From assembly GCA_015231955.1 (NCBI GenBank), contig JADGAN010000002.1, positions 186,001-250,000 of the forward strand: a DNA stretch of 64,000 nt, written 5' to 3'. Origin of the DNA: Oligoflexia bacterium. GTDB lineage: Bacteria; Bdellovibrionota; Bacteriovoracia; Bacteriovoracales; Bacteriovoracaceae. Shown here one piece after another: positions 52,443-61,501 of the stretch (position 1 is its first letter; each line of letters begins with the position of its first letter). The translations under genes were made by a program, and so were the position numbers. Under the pieces are notes generated by a model that saw only the letters and a list, made by a program, of their open reading frames with translations, ran no database searches and was not told the DNA's origin.

Positions 52443-52478
52443 TGCATAAGTGCACATATGCACATATGCACTTATGCA
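52443..52478. repeat. Palindromic hairpin with internal repeats at the fliF/fliG junction
   Basis: Arms TGCATAAGTGCA (52443-52454) and TGCACTTATGCA (52467-52478) are perfect reverse complements around a 12-base middle CATATGCACATA, itself made of CACATAT-type repeats. The right arm covers the fliF stop codon. It is the only long gap within the flgB-fliI part of the operon, so it may act as an mRNA processing or attenuation structure. Confidence 0.65.
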
Positions 52479-54160
52479 ATTTGTTTTTCTTGATCTGACA
52501 AGTGAATCAAATTATGAACAATCTGTGCCGCTTTCGATGGGTTCTCCTCGACCAAAGAAATAATCTTCTCTTTCAGCATATTGCCTTCGATCTTCTCAGG
52601 GTTAATTTTCTCCTCGATTTGCGGCAACGCATCCTCTAGCCCTGGAAGCTTCTGATCCGACTGAATCTTCTCCAACTCCTCAATCGTACGCGGTAAAAAA
52701 TCTTCTACTGATTCAACGGTATTTTCAGTTACCCACAAGATAAATGGTCGAACCACAATCAAGAAGAACAAAGTTAACACCAATCCCGCTGCCAAGTATT
52801 TAAAGAGATTTTTAATAATCTCTCTGTTCTCTTTGCGTTTAATAATCTCTTCTGCCTCGGTCAAATCTTCTTTAACAAACTCCATATTTCTTACAATCAA
52901 TTTATCACCACGTTTAGAATCAATGCCAATCGCATTACTGACAATCTCTGAAAAATTAGAAAGTTCCTGTTCAGACCAGGCCGCATACTTCCTCTCAATA
53001 ACCCCCTCTTTAGTCATAACAGGTTTTCCATCAGCTCCTACAACAGGAATTTGTTTTCCATCCACAACCACTGAAGCAGTGACCGCTTTAACAGTAGCGG
53101 TCGGTTTCTTTTGATTAGTCACCTTAACTGGAACATTAAAATTTTTGGTGACAATTTTTTTATCTACATCATTTTTAGTTTCAGCTATCCCCGGCTGTGG
53201 GGCCTCGCCGGGCAAATTACTTCTGGCCCCTGGAATTCCTTGAGGTGACGGTCTAGAGCCGACCAATTTTTGTGAATTACTAACCTCTGATACTACCGCT
53301 GCATTTTCATTGTCATAGGTTGTTTCTGTAGAAGCAATCTCTGTAAAATCCATTTTAACGGAAACTTTGGCCGTCACTTTCCCTATACCTACAACTTTTG
53401 ATAAAATCTCCTCAATCTGCTCTTCATACTCCCGTGCTAGTCGTGCCTCCAAAACCAAACGATTGGCGGTATCCGCCGTCATTTGATCGCCAATATTGTC
53501 TGACAATTTTTTTCCTCTCGAATCAACAATCACCACATTTTGAGGTCTCATGCCATCAATGGAAGCGCTCACAAGAGAAGCTATGCCTCTGATCTCTTCT
53601 GGCGTTAGTGTTACACCATTATCTAACTCCAGCACAACTGAAGCGGTGGGAGGTTTTTTTTCAGAAACAAAAGGACTATTCTCCGGTAGAGACAAGTGAA
53701 CCCTTGCCCTCTTAACCCCACTAATAAAGTTAATGGTCTTCATTAGCTCACCTTCTAAGGCCCGCTGCTTATTGATTTTTTGCACATAACTCGTTGTGCC
53801 AAATGCTTGGTTATCAAAAATTTCGTATCCCACCTTCCCACTAAAATTCACTCCTTGCTTGGCAAGTTCTAAACGCCAAACTTCCACCTGATCTTCTGGA
53901 ACGCTTATGCTTTTTCCATCCTCCGTCATAAGATAGGGAATATTTTTTTCAGCAAGCATTCTTGCTACTACCGTGGCATCTTCCTTGTTCATCTCAGAAA
54001 ATAAAGTTTTATATCTTGTTTTACTGGCCCAAATGAGTGTCATTACCACACCCAAAGTTAACAATCCAAAGAGTGCAATCATTCCCAACTGACGTGGTAA
54101 TGGCAGGTCAAAGAAAAAATTTTTAAATTGGTTTATCGCTTTCTGAAAAAAATCTTCCAA
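52472..54160 (-). CDS. fliF: Flagellar MS-ring protein FliF
   Basis: A 562-residue inner membrane ring protein and base of the flagellum. The N-terminal helix (residues about 25-45), YscJ-like ring-building motifs (LAEKNIPYLMTEDGKSISVPEDQVEVWRLELAKQGV; NKQRALEGELMKTINFISGVKRARVHLSLPENSPFVSEKKPPTASVVLEL; LVSASIDGMRPQNVVIVDSRGKKLS), and a second helix (YLAAGLVLTLFFLIVVRPFIL, near 450) are seen. The C-terminal tail that binds FliG is present. The start is a TTG at 54160 preceded by GGGGG. Length and layout are standard. Confidence 0.95.
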   Translation of the reverse strand: MEDFFQKAINQFKNFFFDLPLPRQLGMIALFGLLTLGVVMTLIWASKTRYKTLFSEMNKEDATVVARMLAEKNIPYLMTEDGKSISVPEDQVEVWRLELAKQGVNFSGKVGYEIFDNQAFGTTSYVQKINKQRALEGELMKTINFISGVKRARVHLSLPENSPFVSEKKPPTASVVLELDNGVTLTPEEIRGIASLVSASIDGMRPQNVVIVDSRGKKLSDNIGDQMTADTANRLVLEARLAREYEEQIEEILSKVVGIGKVTAKVSVKMDFTEIASTETTYDNENAAVVSEVSNSQKLVGSRPSPQGIPGARSNLPGEAPQPGIAETKNDVDKKIVTKNFNVPVKVTNQKKPTATVKAVTASVVVDGKQIPVVGADGKPVMTKEGVIERKYAAWSEQELSNFSEIVSNAIGIDSKRGDKLIVRNMEFVKEDLTEAEEIIKRKENREIIKNLFKYLAAGLVLTLFFLIVVRPFILWVTENTVESVEDFLPRTIEELEKIQSDQKLPGLEDALPQIEEKINPEKIEGNMLKEKIISLVEENPSKAAQIVHNLIHLSDQEKQIA

Positions 54161-54216
54161 GTTGCCCCCTGATTAAACCCCATCTTAAGGCCCTATTCTA
54201 CCTGAGCTATGGCAAA

Positions 54217-54657
54217 TTAAATTTGCATTCTCATGACCTCTTTGTAAGCATCCAACACTTTTTGTCTAATTTGATTCATCATTTTAAATGCAATCTCTGC
54301 TTGCTCAACAATCAGCATTGTTTCATGAAGATTTTCACTTTCTCCTACTGCTAATTTTTCAATCGCAACATTGGCATCTTGTTGTAATTCATTTACCCTT
54401 GATAACGATTCTGCTAGCATTCGTCCAAAGGTTGTTTTAGGGGACTTAATATCCATATCTAAAGTAGTGTTGTCTGCTCTTTCTCCGTAAATGTTGAGCA
54501 AATTACCGGTATCAGTCATTCCACTAACACCTTTTCCCTCACTTGCTGCTAGTGAAACTCCTTTACCTGCGTGTCCTCCCTCTCCTGTCTCTGAAACCCA
54601 ATTTTTAGCATTATAGTTATTTAATATTCCAAGTCCCTCACCTACTGTCTTAATCAT
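54217..54657 (-). CDS. fliE: Flagellar hook-basal body protein FliE
   Basis: A 146-residue junction protein between the MS ring and the rod. The family is recognised at the C-terminus: TFGRMLAESLSRVNELQQDANVAIEKLAVGESENLHETMLIVEQAEIAFKMMNQIRQKVLDAYKEVMRMQI, matching FliE from end to end. The N-terminal 70 residues are Gly/Ser-rich and longer than in enteric FliE (about 104 residues total). The ATG follows AAAGGGGAATAA. It lies between flgC and fliF as in most flagellar clusters. Confidence 0.92.
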   Translation of the reverse strand: MIKTVGEGLGILNNYNAKNWVSETGEGGHAGKGVSLAASEGKGVSGMTDTGNLLNIYGERADNTTLDMDIKSPKTTFGRMLAESLSRVNELQQDANVAIEKLAVGESENLHETMLIVEQAEIAFKMMNQIRQKVLDAYKEVMRMQI

Positions 54658-54681
54658 TGCTTATTCCCCTTTCTCTAAATT

Positions 54682-55119
54682 TTATCTTCCAATTTCCAAT
54701 GCTTTATTTGCCATGCTTTTTGACGTATTTAGTGCAGTAATATTCGCCTCATAACTTCTTGAAGCGGCAACCATATTCGCCATCTCCTCCATCATATTAA
54801 TGTCAGGATAAGCAACATAACCATCTTCATTGGCATCAGGGTGTCCCGGTTCATACTTAAGTATTGGCGGTTTGTTACTAGAGATCACTTCTGTAGCATG
54901 AACCTCTTGCACATCCTCCTCCATTTGCCCATCTAAAATCTCTGAAAAACTTTGCCTTGCAGGCTCTGAACCAAACACCACCTCTTTTTTTCGGTAAGGG
55001 CCACCCTCTGCCGTTCTAGTAGTCTGTGCATTGGCTATATTAGAAGAAATCGCCGCCAATCTTTTTCTATTGGCGGAAAGACCGGAAGCACTCACTCTAA
55101 GACTAGTAAGAAAATCCAT
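54682..55119 (-). CDS. flgC: Flagellar proximal rod protein FlgC
   Basis: A 145-residue rod subunit exported by the flagellar system. The start MDFLTSLRVSASGLSANRKRLAAISSNIANAQTTRTAEGGPYRKKEVVF is the family signature, as is the end VAYPDINMMEEMANMVAASRSYEANITALNTSKSMANKALEIGR. It is followed by fliE after 24 bases and preceded by flgB by 11. No anomaly seen. The ATG follows GGAAAGGGTTT. Confidence 0.96.
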   Translation of the reverse strand: MDFLTSLRVSASGLSANRKRLAAISSNIANAQTTRTAEGGPYRKKEVVFGSEPARQSFSEILDGQMEEDVQEVHATEVISSNKPPILKYEPGHPDANEDGYVAYPDINMMEEMANMVAASRSYEANITALNTSKSMANKALEIGR

Positions 55120-55130
55120 AAACCCTTTCC

Positions 55131-55541
55131 TTAGCGATCAGAGGTGATCGCATATTTAAGCATGCCTAATTTCTTATTTAGTAACTGAACTGAGGCATCA
55201 TAAAGAATTTTATTTTCTGCCATCTCTGCCATCTCGGCATCTCTATCCACGCTATTGCCATCTTCACTAACCACACCATTGGGATCTTCATAAATCTCCG
55301 GTTGCAGTTCATTCATACCGCCTTCGCCAACATTATAGTGAAGAGAACTTTCCGTTTTTAAAGATTCAGCACTATCGATCTCTAGAGCTTTTTTTAATGC
55401 ATCTTCAAAATCAACTCGCTTTGCTTTGTATCCAGGAGTTTCACTATTGGCAATATTGGAGGAGATAACATCTTGTCGCATCTGTCGAAAATTCAGTGAA
55501 GTGGCCAAAGCTTTTAGCGCCTTATCAGAAGTTACTTCCAT
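55131..55541 (-). CDS. flgB: Flagellar rod protein FlgB
   Basis: A 136-residue proximal rod protein. Its N-terminus (KALKALATSLNFRQMRQDVISSNIANSETPGYKAKRVDFEDALKKAL) and C-terminal helix (ENKILYDASVQLLNKKLGMLKYAITSDR) are characteristic. It is the first structural gene of the operon and its ATG has GAGGTGATATC ahead. It starts 4 bases after the stop of the NtrC-like gene, so regulator and rod genes share one transcript. Confidence 0.95.
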   Translation of the reverse strand: MEVTSDKALKALATSLNFRQMRQDVISSNIANSETPGYKAKRVDFEDALKKALEIDSAESLKTESSLHYNVGEGGMNELQPEIYEDPNGVVSEDGNSVDRDAEMAEMAENKILYDASVQLLNKKLGMLKYAITSDR

Positions 55542-55545
55542 GATA

Positions 55546-56478
55546 TCACCTCAAATTAACAAAATAGTTGGTTCCATCATTCCTATACTCGTTAATCTTA
55601 TTACGAAGAGTTCTAATGGATACACCTAAAATTTTTGCGGCCTGTGTTCTGTTTTCACTAGTGTGAATCAATGCTTTTTTAATTAACAATTTTTCTGCTT
55701 CTTTTAGTGACATTAGCTTAATTCCATCCTCTTCTTCTCCGTTGATTGTGATATTTTTCTTTTCTCCTATCGTAAGATCTTCGGCCCCAATCATTCCATC
55801 GTGCATATTCTTAATTGAATTGGAAACAACTGCTTTTAATTCCAAAACATTGTATGTCCAATAAAAATTCATTAATTTCTCATAAGCTTCACTAGTGAAA
55901 TAAGGCGCCTCTATTAATAATTCTCTTGCGTAGTTCTCTAGAAAATATTGTGCTAATAATTTAATATCTTCTTTTCTTTCTCTTAATGGTGGAATAAAAA
56001 TTTGATGCCCAGAAACCAATAAATATAAAGCACGAGAAAATCTACCAGCACCAACTAATTTTGATAGATTTTTCGTTGTAGTAGCAATAATTCTAACATC
56101 GATATCGTAATCATTTAATTCGTGGAAAATTTTATAAATCTTTTTTTGAAAATCATCACTTAAGCCATCAATGTTTTTTAATAAAATAGTACCCTTATTG
56201 GCCCTTTCAATTATGCCTTTATTATAACGACTAGTTTCTTCATCTCGATGTCCTAAGATTTCATCTTCAACACTTTTTTCATCATTAGCACAATCTACAG
56301 TTAAATACTGATAGCTTTTCCTTTTTGATAATTGGTGAATATAAATCCCTAGTGATTCCTTGCCAACACCATTTTCACCCATAAGAAGGAGGGGCATGTT
56401 TTGATCTGCAAACTCTCTGGCAAAAGCAATCGCTTTTTGAATTCTACTATCTCTTCCAAACAACTCTTCTCTCACCAT
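55546..56478 (-). CDS. NtrC-type AAA+ protein with degenerate sigma-54 and ATPase motifs, Fis-type HTH
   Basis: A 310-residue protein with the layout of a sigma-54 activator lacking a receiver domain: AAA+ domain (residues 1-235) and a C-terminal Fis/HTH_8 helix-turn-helix (LKEAEKLLIKKALIHTSENRTQAAKILGVSIRTLRNKI, about 260-300). Walker A is preserved as GENGVGKES (34-42). The GAFTGA loop that touches sigma-54 is gone: EILGHRDEETSRYNKG stands where ELFGHEKGAFTGA belongs. Walker B reads TILLKNI instead of TLFLDEI (both acidic residues lost, K101 N102). Sensor II reads NVLEL for NVREL. It follows the TPR gene and overlaps the flgB ribosome binding site. It cannot act as a standard sigma-54 activator; a DNA-binding flagellar regulator of another kind is plausible. 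Confidence 0.8.
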   Translation of the reverse strand: MVREELFGRDSRIQKAIAFAREFADQNMPLLLMGENGVGKESLGIYIHQLSKRKSYQYLTVDCANDEKSVEDEILGHRDEETSRYNKGIIERANKGTILLKNIDGLSDDFQKKIYKIFHELNDYDIDVRIIATTTKNLSKLVGAGRFSRALYLLVSGHQIFIPPLRERKEDIKLLAQYFLENYARELLIEAPYFTSEAYEKLMNFYWTYNVLELKAVVSNSIKNMHDGMIGAEDLTIGEKKNITINGEEEDGIKLMSLKEAEKLLIKKALIHTSENRTQAAKILGVSIRTLRNKINEYRNDGTNYFVNLR

Positions 56479-56520
56479 ACTTTTAGACCTCCTGTCTTAC
56501 TTTACGATGGTTCAATTATT

Positions 56521-59298
56521 TTACAATTTTTGTTGCATCAACTTGAGTGTACTAAGTTCACTCTTTGCAAGCTCCTGTATATACTTAGGAACATTATCAT
56601 CCTTGATTAGTCGTTCTAAAATTTCAACTCCCTCTTTTTGTTCTTGTTTTTTTATTTTTACTAATGCAACTACATAATCAACGCGTCCTTTATACTGCGA
56701 TTTTGCGTAATATTTATTAAGGATAGAAGCTCTATTAATAATTTCTTCTAAATTTTTATTATTGCCATCTGCGTATAACGCCTCAATGCTCAAATACAAT
56801 ATTCGCTCATAAATTCTACCTAAATCATCACTCTTATTGTTTTTATTTTCTCTAACGGCCGCAACTTTAGGCCCAAGATCGCTTAAAATCGCACTAGACG
56901 ATTTAATAAATTTATCATTATCGCCATTTTTATAAATTGCCTCGGTGTACATTCCAAAAAAATTAATCATCTCCTGTCTAGTTAATCCATTCTGCGCATC
57001 GCTCTTCAGTAAGTACTCTTCGAAATGTCGAATTGCCTCTTCATGTTTTGACAACTTATATGCGGCCATTCCTTGATAAAAATGCAATTTAAGCTGTCCT
57101 GGATTATCTAATAATTTTTTTGTATTGTTACTATAGAGGCTTTCCCATTTATTGGTTTCAATTAATTTTATCGCATCAATCTCTTCGATTATCTCTTTAA
57201 TATTACTCTCGCTCGCGTTAATCCAAAGAGGATAACTACGTTTTGGCCTTTCGCTATTCTTTTTTAACTCTACAATCATTCGCTCAAGACCCTGCTCTAA
57301 TCCCATTTTAATATAAGCATGACCAACAATAATGCCAACATTATAACTTAATACCACTTTATTAAAAAACATTTCATAATATTTTTCCCAATAACGGATG
57401 ACCTCTCCATATTCACCATTATCAAAATTCTTTTTCATTATACCATGTACAATTTCGGCCCCATCACCTTCAAACATCCTCTTTTCTAAAGGATTCATTG
57501 CTATTAATGGCAATGAATGAATATAAGTCAAAGCATCTTCATAATTTTTCTCATTAATAAAAGTACGCAATCTTACTAACCAAAGTAACTTTCTCATTGG
57601 AGGATCAAAAACTTTATCCTCATCGATTCCTCTTTCTAGAAACGCATAATAATCACGATCTTCATTAGTGATATTAATTTTTCGGGCAAGCCGTACTCCT
57701 ACGTAGCGTATCTTGGCCTCATACTTTATTTTTGCATCTACCGCCAGATCAATCACTTGTTTGTACTCGTTCATTAATTTTTCAGGAGGATCACCCAATA
57801 AATCTGCCATCAATGCAATTCTCATTCGTGCATAAGCAGCAAATGTTTTATGAGAATACTCTTTCACTAGCTGTGCAAAAATTTCTTGGGATTTTCTATA
57901 ATGCCCTAATCTAAAATAGGCTTCTCCAATATTAAACAAAACCGAATCTAAAATAGGACGATTAAAATTAGCTCTATTTTTTTCAAATACCTCTACTGCT
58001 TCTTTAGGTTTATCCATAAACAGGTGAGTATAAATTTCATAAGCACTCAACAATTGTGTATTAAGCAAAACTTTTATTGATTTATCTGCTGCAAACTCTT
58101 TAACCTTTTCGATTTGTCCTAATTTCGATAAAGAATGAATAATCACTCTTGACGCAAACTCCTCGAGTTCATCTTCAAAATTGCTTTTAGCTTCCACAAA
58201 TAATTTTTTTGCATAATTAAGAGAACGAATATAATCATTTTGCTTGAGCATCATATAGATTAAATATTGCAACAATCCATTTTTTAAATCATGATCTTGA
58301 GTTCTTTCAACTAAATCGGAATAAATAGCTATTGCCATCCTCTGAGGACCTAAATCACGTTTTTCCAAACTGCTTTTCAAGAGCGCTGTCGCTTGCATAT
58401 AACGATTAAAATCGCTATAAACATCTTTCCCATATTTTTTTTGATAGAGTTCTATTGATTTATTCATCAATCCCCATTTTTTTTGATGAAATAAATTCAC
58501 ATTTAACTGTAAATGAGTCTCTTTTTCTCCTTTATCAACATCAAATTTTTTAACAGGATAGTAAACCTCTGGAGTCTTGCTTTCTAAATTAATTTCTTCT
58601 TTTATTTCAGGGATGATTGCTCGATAATCCCAAATCAATGCGGCCCCATAGCGAAAATCTCTATATTCCCCATTTTCCTCAAGAGAAGATACCTCAGTGT
58701 TTTCTCTTAACATCTCTTTTTCAACTAGTAGTTCTTTCTTCTCTCCACCGCCTTCTTTTACTTCTTTTACTTCTTTTACTTCTTTTATTTTTTCTTTTTT
58801 TAAATCTACACTGGCAACCGTTCTTATTACTTCTACTTCTGTTTTCCTAGCTAATTCATTTCTGTGATTCTTGCTACTCTCGTCCTTTCGCTTTTCCCAA
58901 AAATCAACAATAAATTTTCTTTCTGATTCTTTATAGAATGAAAAAATGTCAATCTCAGTATTGGCTAATCCCAAGACAATTCTTGCAGGCTTTTCTGGAT
59001 AATCATCACTGGTATAACTTATCTTTGTTACCGTTTTTCCACTCTTAATTTTCTCTGCAATTTTAAATATTTCAAAGTAATTTTTCAAATCATCAAAAAG
59101 TTGCTTATCCAATGTTTCCAGATAAACATCTTGTGCTTTTTTATTCACGACGATTTGTCCTCTAGAAACATCAAAAATTAATCTTGAATGAGTCTTGAAT
59201 GATTCGAATAACACAAGCTCTTCAGCAACGACACTTGTGTATAAACACAAGTTGATGCATAAAAGGACGAAAGCATAGAAGATTAATCTTAATTTCAT
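56521..59298 (-). CDS. Large exported TPR-repeat protein upstream of the flagellar operon
   Basis: A 925-residue exported protein: signal peptide (MKLRLIFYAFVLLCINLCLYTSVVA), an N-terminal beta-rich region of about 120 residues (LVLFESFKTHSRLIFDVSRGQIVVNKKAQ), a charged linker with KEVKEVKEVKEGG from 9-bp DNA repeats, and tetratricopeptide repeats from about residue 250 to the end (for example VLFNIGEAYFRLGHYRKSQEIFAQLVKEYSHKTFAAYARMRIALMADLLGD; LHFYQGMAAYKLSKHEEAIRHFEEYLLKSD). It precedes the NtrC-like regulator with a 42-base gap and is probably the first gene of the transcript. Exported TPR proteins at such positions take part in flagellar or envelope assembly in other bacteria; the role here is unknown. 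Confidence 0.7.
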   Translation of the reverse strand: MKLRLIFYAFVLLCINLCLYTSVVAEELVLFESFKTHSRLIFDVSRGQIVVNKKAQDVYLETLDKQLFDDLKNYFEIFKIAEKIKSGKTVTKISYTSDDYPEKPARIVLGLANTEIDIFSFYKESERKFIVDFWEKRKDESSKNHRNELARKTEVEVIRTVASVDLKKEKIKEVKEVKEVKEGGGEKKELLVEKEMLRENTEVSSLEENGEYRDFRYGAALIWDYRAIIPEIKEEINLESKTPEVYYPVKKFDVDKGEKETHLQLNVNLFHQKKWGLMNKSIELYQKKYGKDVYSDFNRYMQATALLKSSLEKRDLGPQRMAIAIYSDLVERTQDHDLKNGLLQYLIYMMLKQNDYIRSLNYAKKLFVEAKSNFEDELEEFASRVIIHSLSKLGQIEKVKEFAADKSIKVLLNTQLLSAYEIYTHLFMDKPKEAVEVFEKNRANFNRPILDSVLFNIGEAYFRLGHYRKSQEIFAQLVKEYSHKTFAAYARMRIALMADLLGDPPEKLMNEYKQVIDLAVDAKIKYEAKIRYVGVRLARKINITNEDRDYYAFLERGIDEDKVFDPPMRKLLWLVRLRTFINEKNYEDALTYIHSLPLIAMNPLEKRMFEGDGAEIVHGIMKKNFDNGEYGEVIRYWEKYYEMFFNKVVLSYNVGIIVGHAYIKMGLEQGLERMIVELKKNSERPKRSYPLWINASESNIKEIIEEIDAIKLIETNKWESLYSNNTKKLLDNPGQLKLHFYQGMAAYKLSKHEEAIRHFEEYLLKSDAQNGLTRQEMINFFGMYTEAIYKNGDNDKFIKSSSAILSDLGPKVAAVRENKNNKSDDLGRIYERILYLSIEALYADGNNKNLEEIINRASILNKYYAKSQYKGRVDYVVALVKIKKQEQKEGVEILERLIKDDNVPKYIQELAKSELSTLKLMQQKL
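58752..58787. repeat. Four perfect 9-bp tandem repeats in the TPR protein gene
   Basis: CTTCTTTTA is repeated four times without mismatch. On the coding strand it encodes Lys-Glu-Val triplets (KEVKEVKEVKE). Each unit is three codons, so copy-number change keeps the frame and alters only linker length. Confidence 0.8.
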
Positions 59299-59303
59299 TA
59301 GGC

Positions 59304-59366
59304 AGAAACTTCCTGTTTCTTTTATTTGTATAGAAAAAATTTCCTATACAACAATTTTTCCTATAC
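59304..59366. promoter_or_regulatory. Repeats and ribosome-binding-site hairpin upstream of the TPR gene
   Basis: A near-palindrome GTATAGAAAAAATTTCCTATAC lies at 59328-59349 and TTTCCTATAC recurs at 59357-59366, so the region holds direct and inverted copies. Next to the gene, AGAAAC-TTCCT-GTTTCT (59304-59320) makes a 6-bp hairpin whose loop is the complement of AGGAA, the likely ribosome binding site. No sigma-54 (TGGCAC-N5-TTGC) or sigma-28 promoter was found by eye. Confidence 0.45.
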
Positions 59367-59477
59367 GCTCTTTCGATAGCAAATCTCTTCTTCCTGATTC
59401 GAACTGCTATAAATATAATTTTAACGGCCTTTTCTCTCAAAAACAGGAAAATTTTACTGTAGGCAACTTTTAACCGG

Positions 59478-59900
59478 TCATTTTTTTGACGATGTAAGTT
59501 TTTGTAAGTCATGTCCCGGAATGGTTTCATTCCTTCGCAATTTTTCAATGAGGGTAGTGCGATTAAGCTTTAACATTCGAGCAGCTTGGTTTTTATTCCC
59601 ATCTGTTGCTTTAAGCGCAGAAAAAATGAGTGCAGATTCTATGGTATTTAATAATTCTTTAATATCGAGCACATTCAATGGGAGCTTAATTGAAAATTCC
59701 CACGTATCATGTGCACTCGCTAATATTTTTTTATTATCAGGAATATTACTATTAATAAAACTTAACTCAGTAGTTTTACATCCCTTACTAGCATGCGGAA
59801 AATGCCCTTGATCAAAATAATCAAAATCCCCCTTTTCAGAAATATTCTGAATAACTTCATCTGCATCGAATACTTCATGTAAAAAGCGAAAATCTTCCAC
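59478..59900 (-). CDS. Orphan Fis-type helix-turn-helix protein, FleQ/FlrA C-terminus-like
   Basis: A 140-residue protein with an unrecognised N-terminal half and a C-terminal Fis-type DNA-binding domain (residues about 78-125): LDIKELLNTIESALIFSALKATDGNKNQAARMLKLNRTTLIEKLRR. The LNRTTLIEK recognition helix is the pattern of FleQ/FlrA-type flagellar master regulators. Both the receiver and the AAA+ domain of those proteins are missing. The start is GTG at 59900, with AAGGTGG upstream. It stands in the same direction just before the TPR gene and the flagellar operon, and could work with the AAA+ protein at 55546, whose domain it lacks. Function is inferred from motif and position. Confidence 0.7.
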   Translation of the reverse strand: MEDFRFLHEVFDADEVIQNISEKGDFDYFDQGHFPHASKGCKTTELSFINSNIPDNKKILASAHDTWEFSIKLPLNVLDIKELLNTIESALIFSALKATDGNKNQAARMLKLNRTTLIEKLRRNETIPGHDLQKLTSSKK

Positions 59901-59915
59901 GAACTACAACCACCT

Positions 59916-60149
59916 TTATAAGATGCTATTGAGAAGCGCTACTGACCTCTCCGGTCCACCAGCAATATAATAATAACAAAGCATTAATAGGCAAAAAAAA
60001 GTCAACGTAAAGAAAGAGATGTACATGCTTCTACGTCTTTTTAAATAGTATTTAAAACCAAATTCAGCAGCAATAAATGCAATCGGAACCGCCCAAAAGG
60101 GAGTATAGCGAACAAGAAAACACATATAATCATGAAATGTATACCACAC
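59916..60149 (-). CDS. Small membrane protein, unknown
   Basis: A 77-residue hydrophobic frame with two likely membrane segments (YTPFWAVPIAFIAAEFGF and ISFFTLTFFCLLMLCYYYIAG) joined by a basic loop (KYYLKRRRS). Start is uncertain: the frame begins with GTG at 60149 but an ATG at 60125 (MCFLVRYTPFW) is also in frame; neither has a clear ribosome binding site. It lies 15 bases upstream of the Fis-type gene in the same direction, which argues for a real gene. No family is recognised. Confidence 0.45.
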   Translation of the reverse strand: MWYTFHDYMCFLVRYTPFWAVPIAFIAAEFGFKYYLKRRRSMYISFFTLTFFCLLMLCYYYIAGGPERSVALLNSIL

Positions 60150-60211
60150 AGTTTAATTATCGCTGAATTTAGATTAGGTGCAAGATAGAAATAACGAAGA
60201 AAAAGAGTGGA

Positions 60212-61375
60212 CTAGAATTGTGAGCGGAGTTGGTCTAAATAGGTTAGCTCTTCCCAGCTAAAGGAGTTATCAGGATTTCTTCCAAAGTGACCATAAGCTG
60301 CTGTTTGAGCATAAATAGGTCTTAGCAGGTTTAATCTTTGAATAATCGCCTTAGGACGCATATCAAAGGTCTTATTTACAGCTGCGATAATCTGCTCAAC
60401 TGGAACGCTTTCAGAACCAAAGGTCTCTATATTCAAAGAAACAGGCTCTGCAACCCCAATGGCATAAGCAACTTGTACCATTGCTCTTCTAGCAAGCTTT
60501 GCTGCTACAACATGCTTTGCCACTTGCCTAGCAGCATAAGCAGCAGATCGGTCAACTTTGGAAGGATCCTTGCCTGAAAAAGCTCCACCACCATGTCCAC
60601 CGTGTCCGCCGTACGTATCAACAATGATCTTTCTTCCAGTCACCCCAGTGTCACCCATTGGGCCACCAGTTACAAAACGACCTGTGGGATTGATAAAGAT
60701 TTTGGTTTTAGCGTCAATATAATGAGTAGGAATAGTTTTTCGAATTACCTCTTCCATAATCCCTTCTTGCACATCTTTCAAGCTCATCTCTTCCGCATGC
60801 TGGCTAGAGACCACAATCGCCTCTAATCTTTTAATTCTGTCCCCTTCATATTCAACGGAAACTTGCGTTTTACCATCAGGACGAAGTAGTGGAAGTACAC
60901 CACTCTTTCTGACTTGAGAGAGTTTAAGCGCTAGTTTATGGGATAAATCGATTGTCAAAGGCATGAAGTTTTCAGTCTCATCTGTAGCATAGCCAAACAT
61001 CAGACCCTGGTCACCAGCTCCTTGATCTTTAAAAAGACCTTCTCCCTCAGTAACCCCAATAGAAATATCTGGTGATTGTTTATGAACCGCTACCATCACA
61101 CCGCAAGTATGTCCATCAAAGCCCTTGGCCGAATGATCATAACCAATTTCATTTACTTTTTTACGAACGACATCTTGAAAATCAACGATTGCAGAGGATG
61201 TGATCTCCCCTGACAAGATCACTAGGCCAGTAGTCAGCATCGTCTCACAGGCCACACGTGAGCGAGGATCTTGGGCCAACATTGCATCTAAAACAGCATC
61301 ACTAATCTGATCCGCCATTTTATCTGGGTGCCCTTCAGTAACCGATTCAGAAGTAAAAATATAATTCCTTGCCAT
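60212..61375 (-). CDS. metK: S-adenosylmethionine synthetase
   Basis: A 387-residue enzyme that makes SAM from methionine and ATP; this supplies the many methyltransferases and radical SAM proteins of the window. All signatures are seen: [23 protein letters not shown], the KQSPDIS substrate loop, [42 protein letters not shown] and [22 protein letters not shown]. The ATG at 61375 follows GAGGAG with 7-base spacing; an upstream ATG at 61390 sits too near that site. No SAM riboswitch is evident in the 126 bases upstream. Confidence 0.97.
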   Translation of the reverse strand: MARNYIFTSESVTEGHPDKMADQISDAVLDAMLAQDPRSRVACETMLTTGLVILSGEITSSAIVDFQDVVRKKVNEIGYDHSAKGFDGHTCGVMVAVHKQSPDISIGVTEGEGLFKDQGAGDQGLMFGYATDETENFMPLTIDLSHKLALKLSQVRKSGVLPLLRPDGKTQVSVEYEGDRIKRLEAIVVSSQHAEEMSLKDVQEGIMEEVIRKTIPTHYIDAKTKIFINPTGRFVTGGPMGDTGVTGRKIIVDTYGGHGGHGGGAFSGKDPSKVDRSAAYAARQVAKHVVAAKLARRAMVQVAYAIGVAEPVSLNIETFGSESVPVEQIIAAVNKTFDMRPKAIIQRLNLLRPIYAQTAAYGHFGRNPDNSFSWEELTYLDQLRSQF

Positions 61376-61501
61376 TTTCCATCTCCTCAATAAGGTAATG
61401 AGTAAAAAGTTATTCCCACCAGTTATTTATTAAAATGTAAAATTCTTATACTATGGCAAAAAAGATTATTCAATCCTTAAATTTGGGCAGACTGGCCAAG
61501 T

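Noticed and set aside
61376-61501. SAM riboswitch before metK
   Set aside because: The leader is AT-rich and shows no conserved SAM-box pairing; no support.
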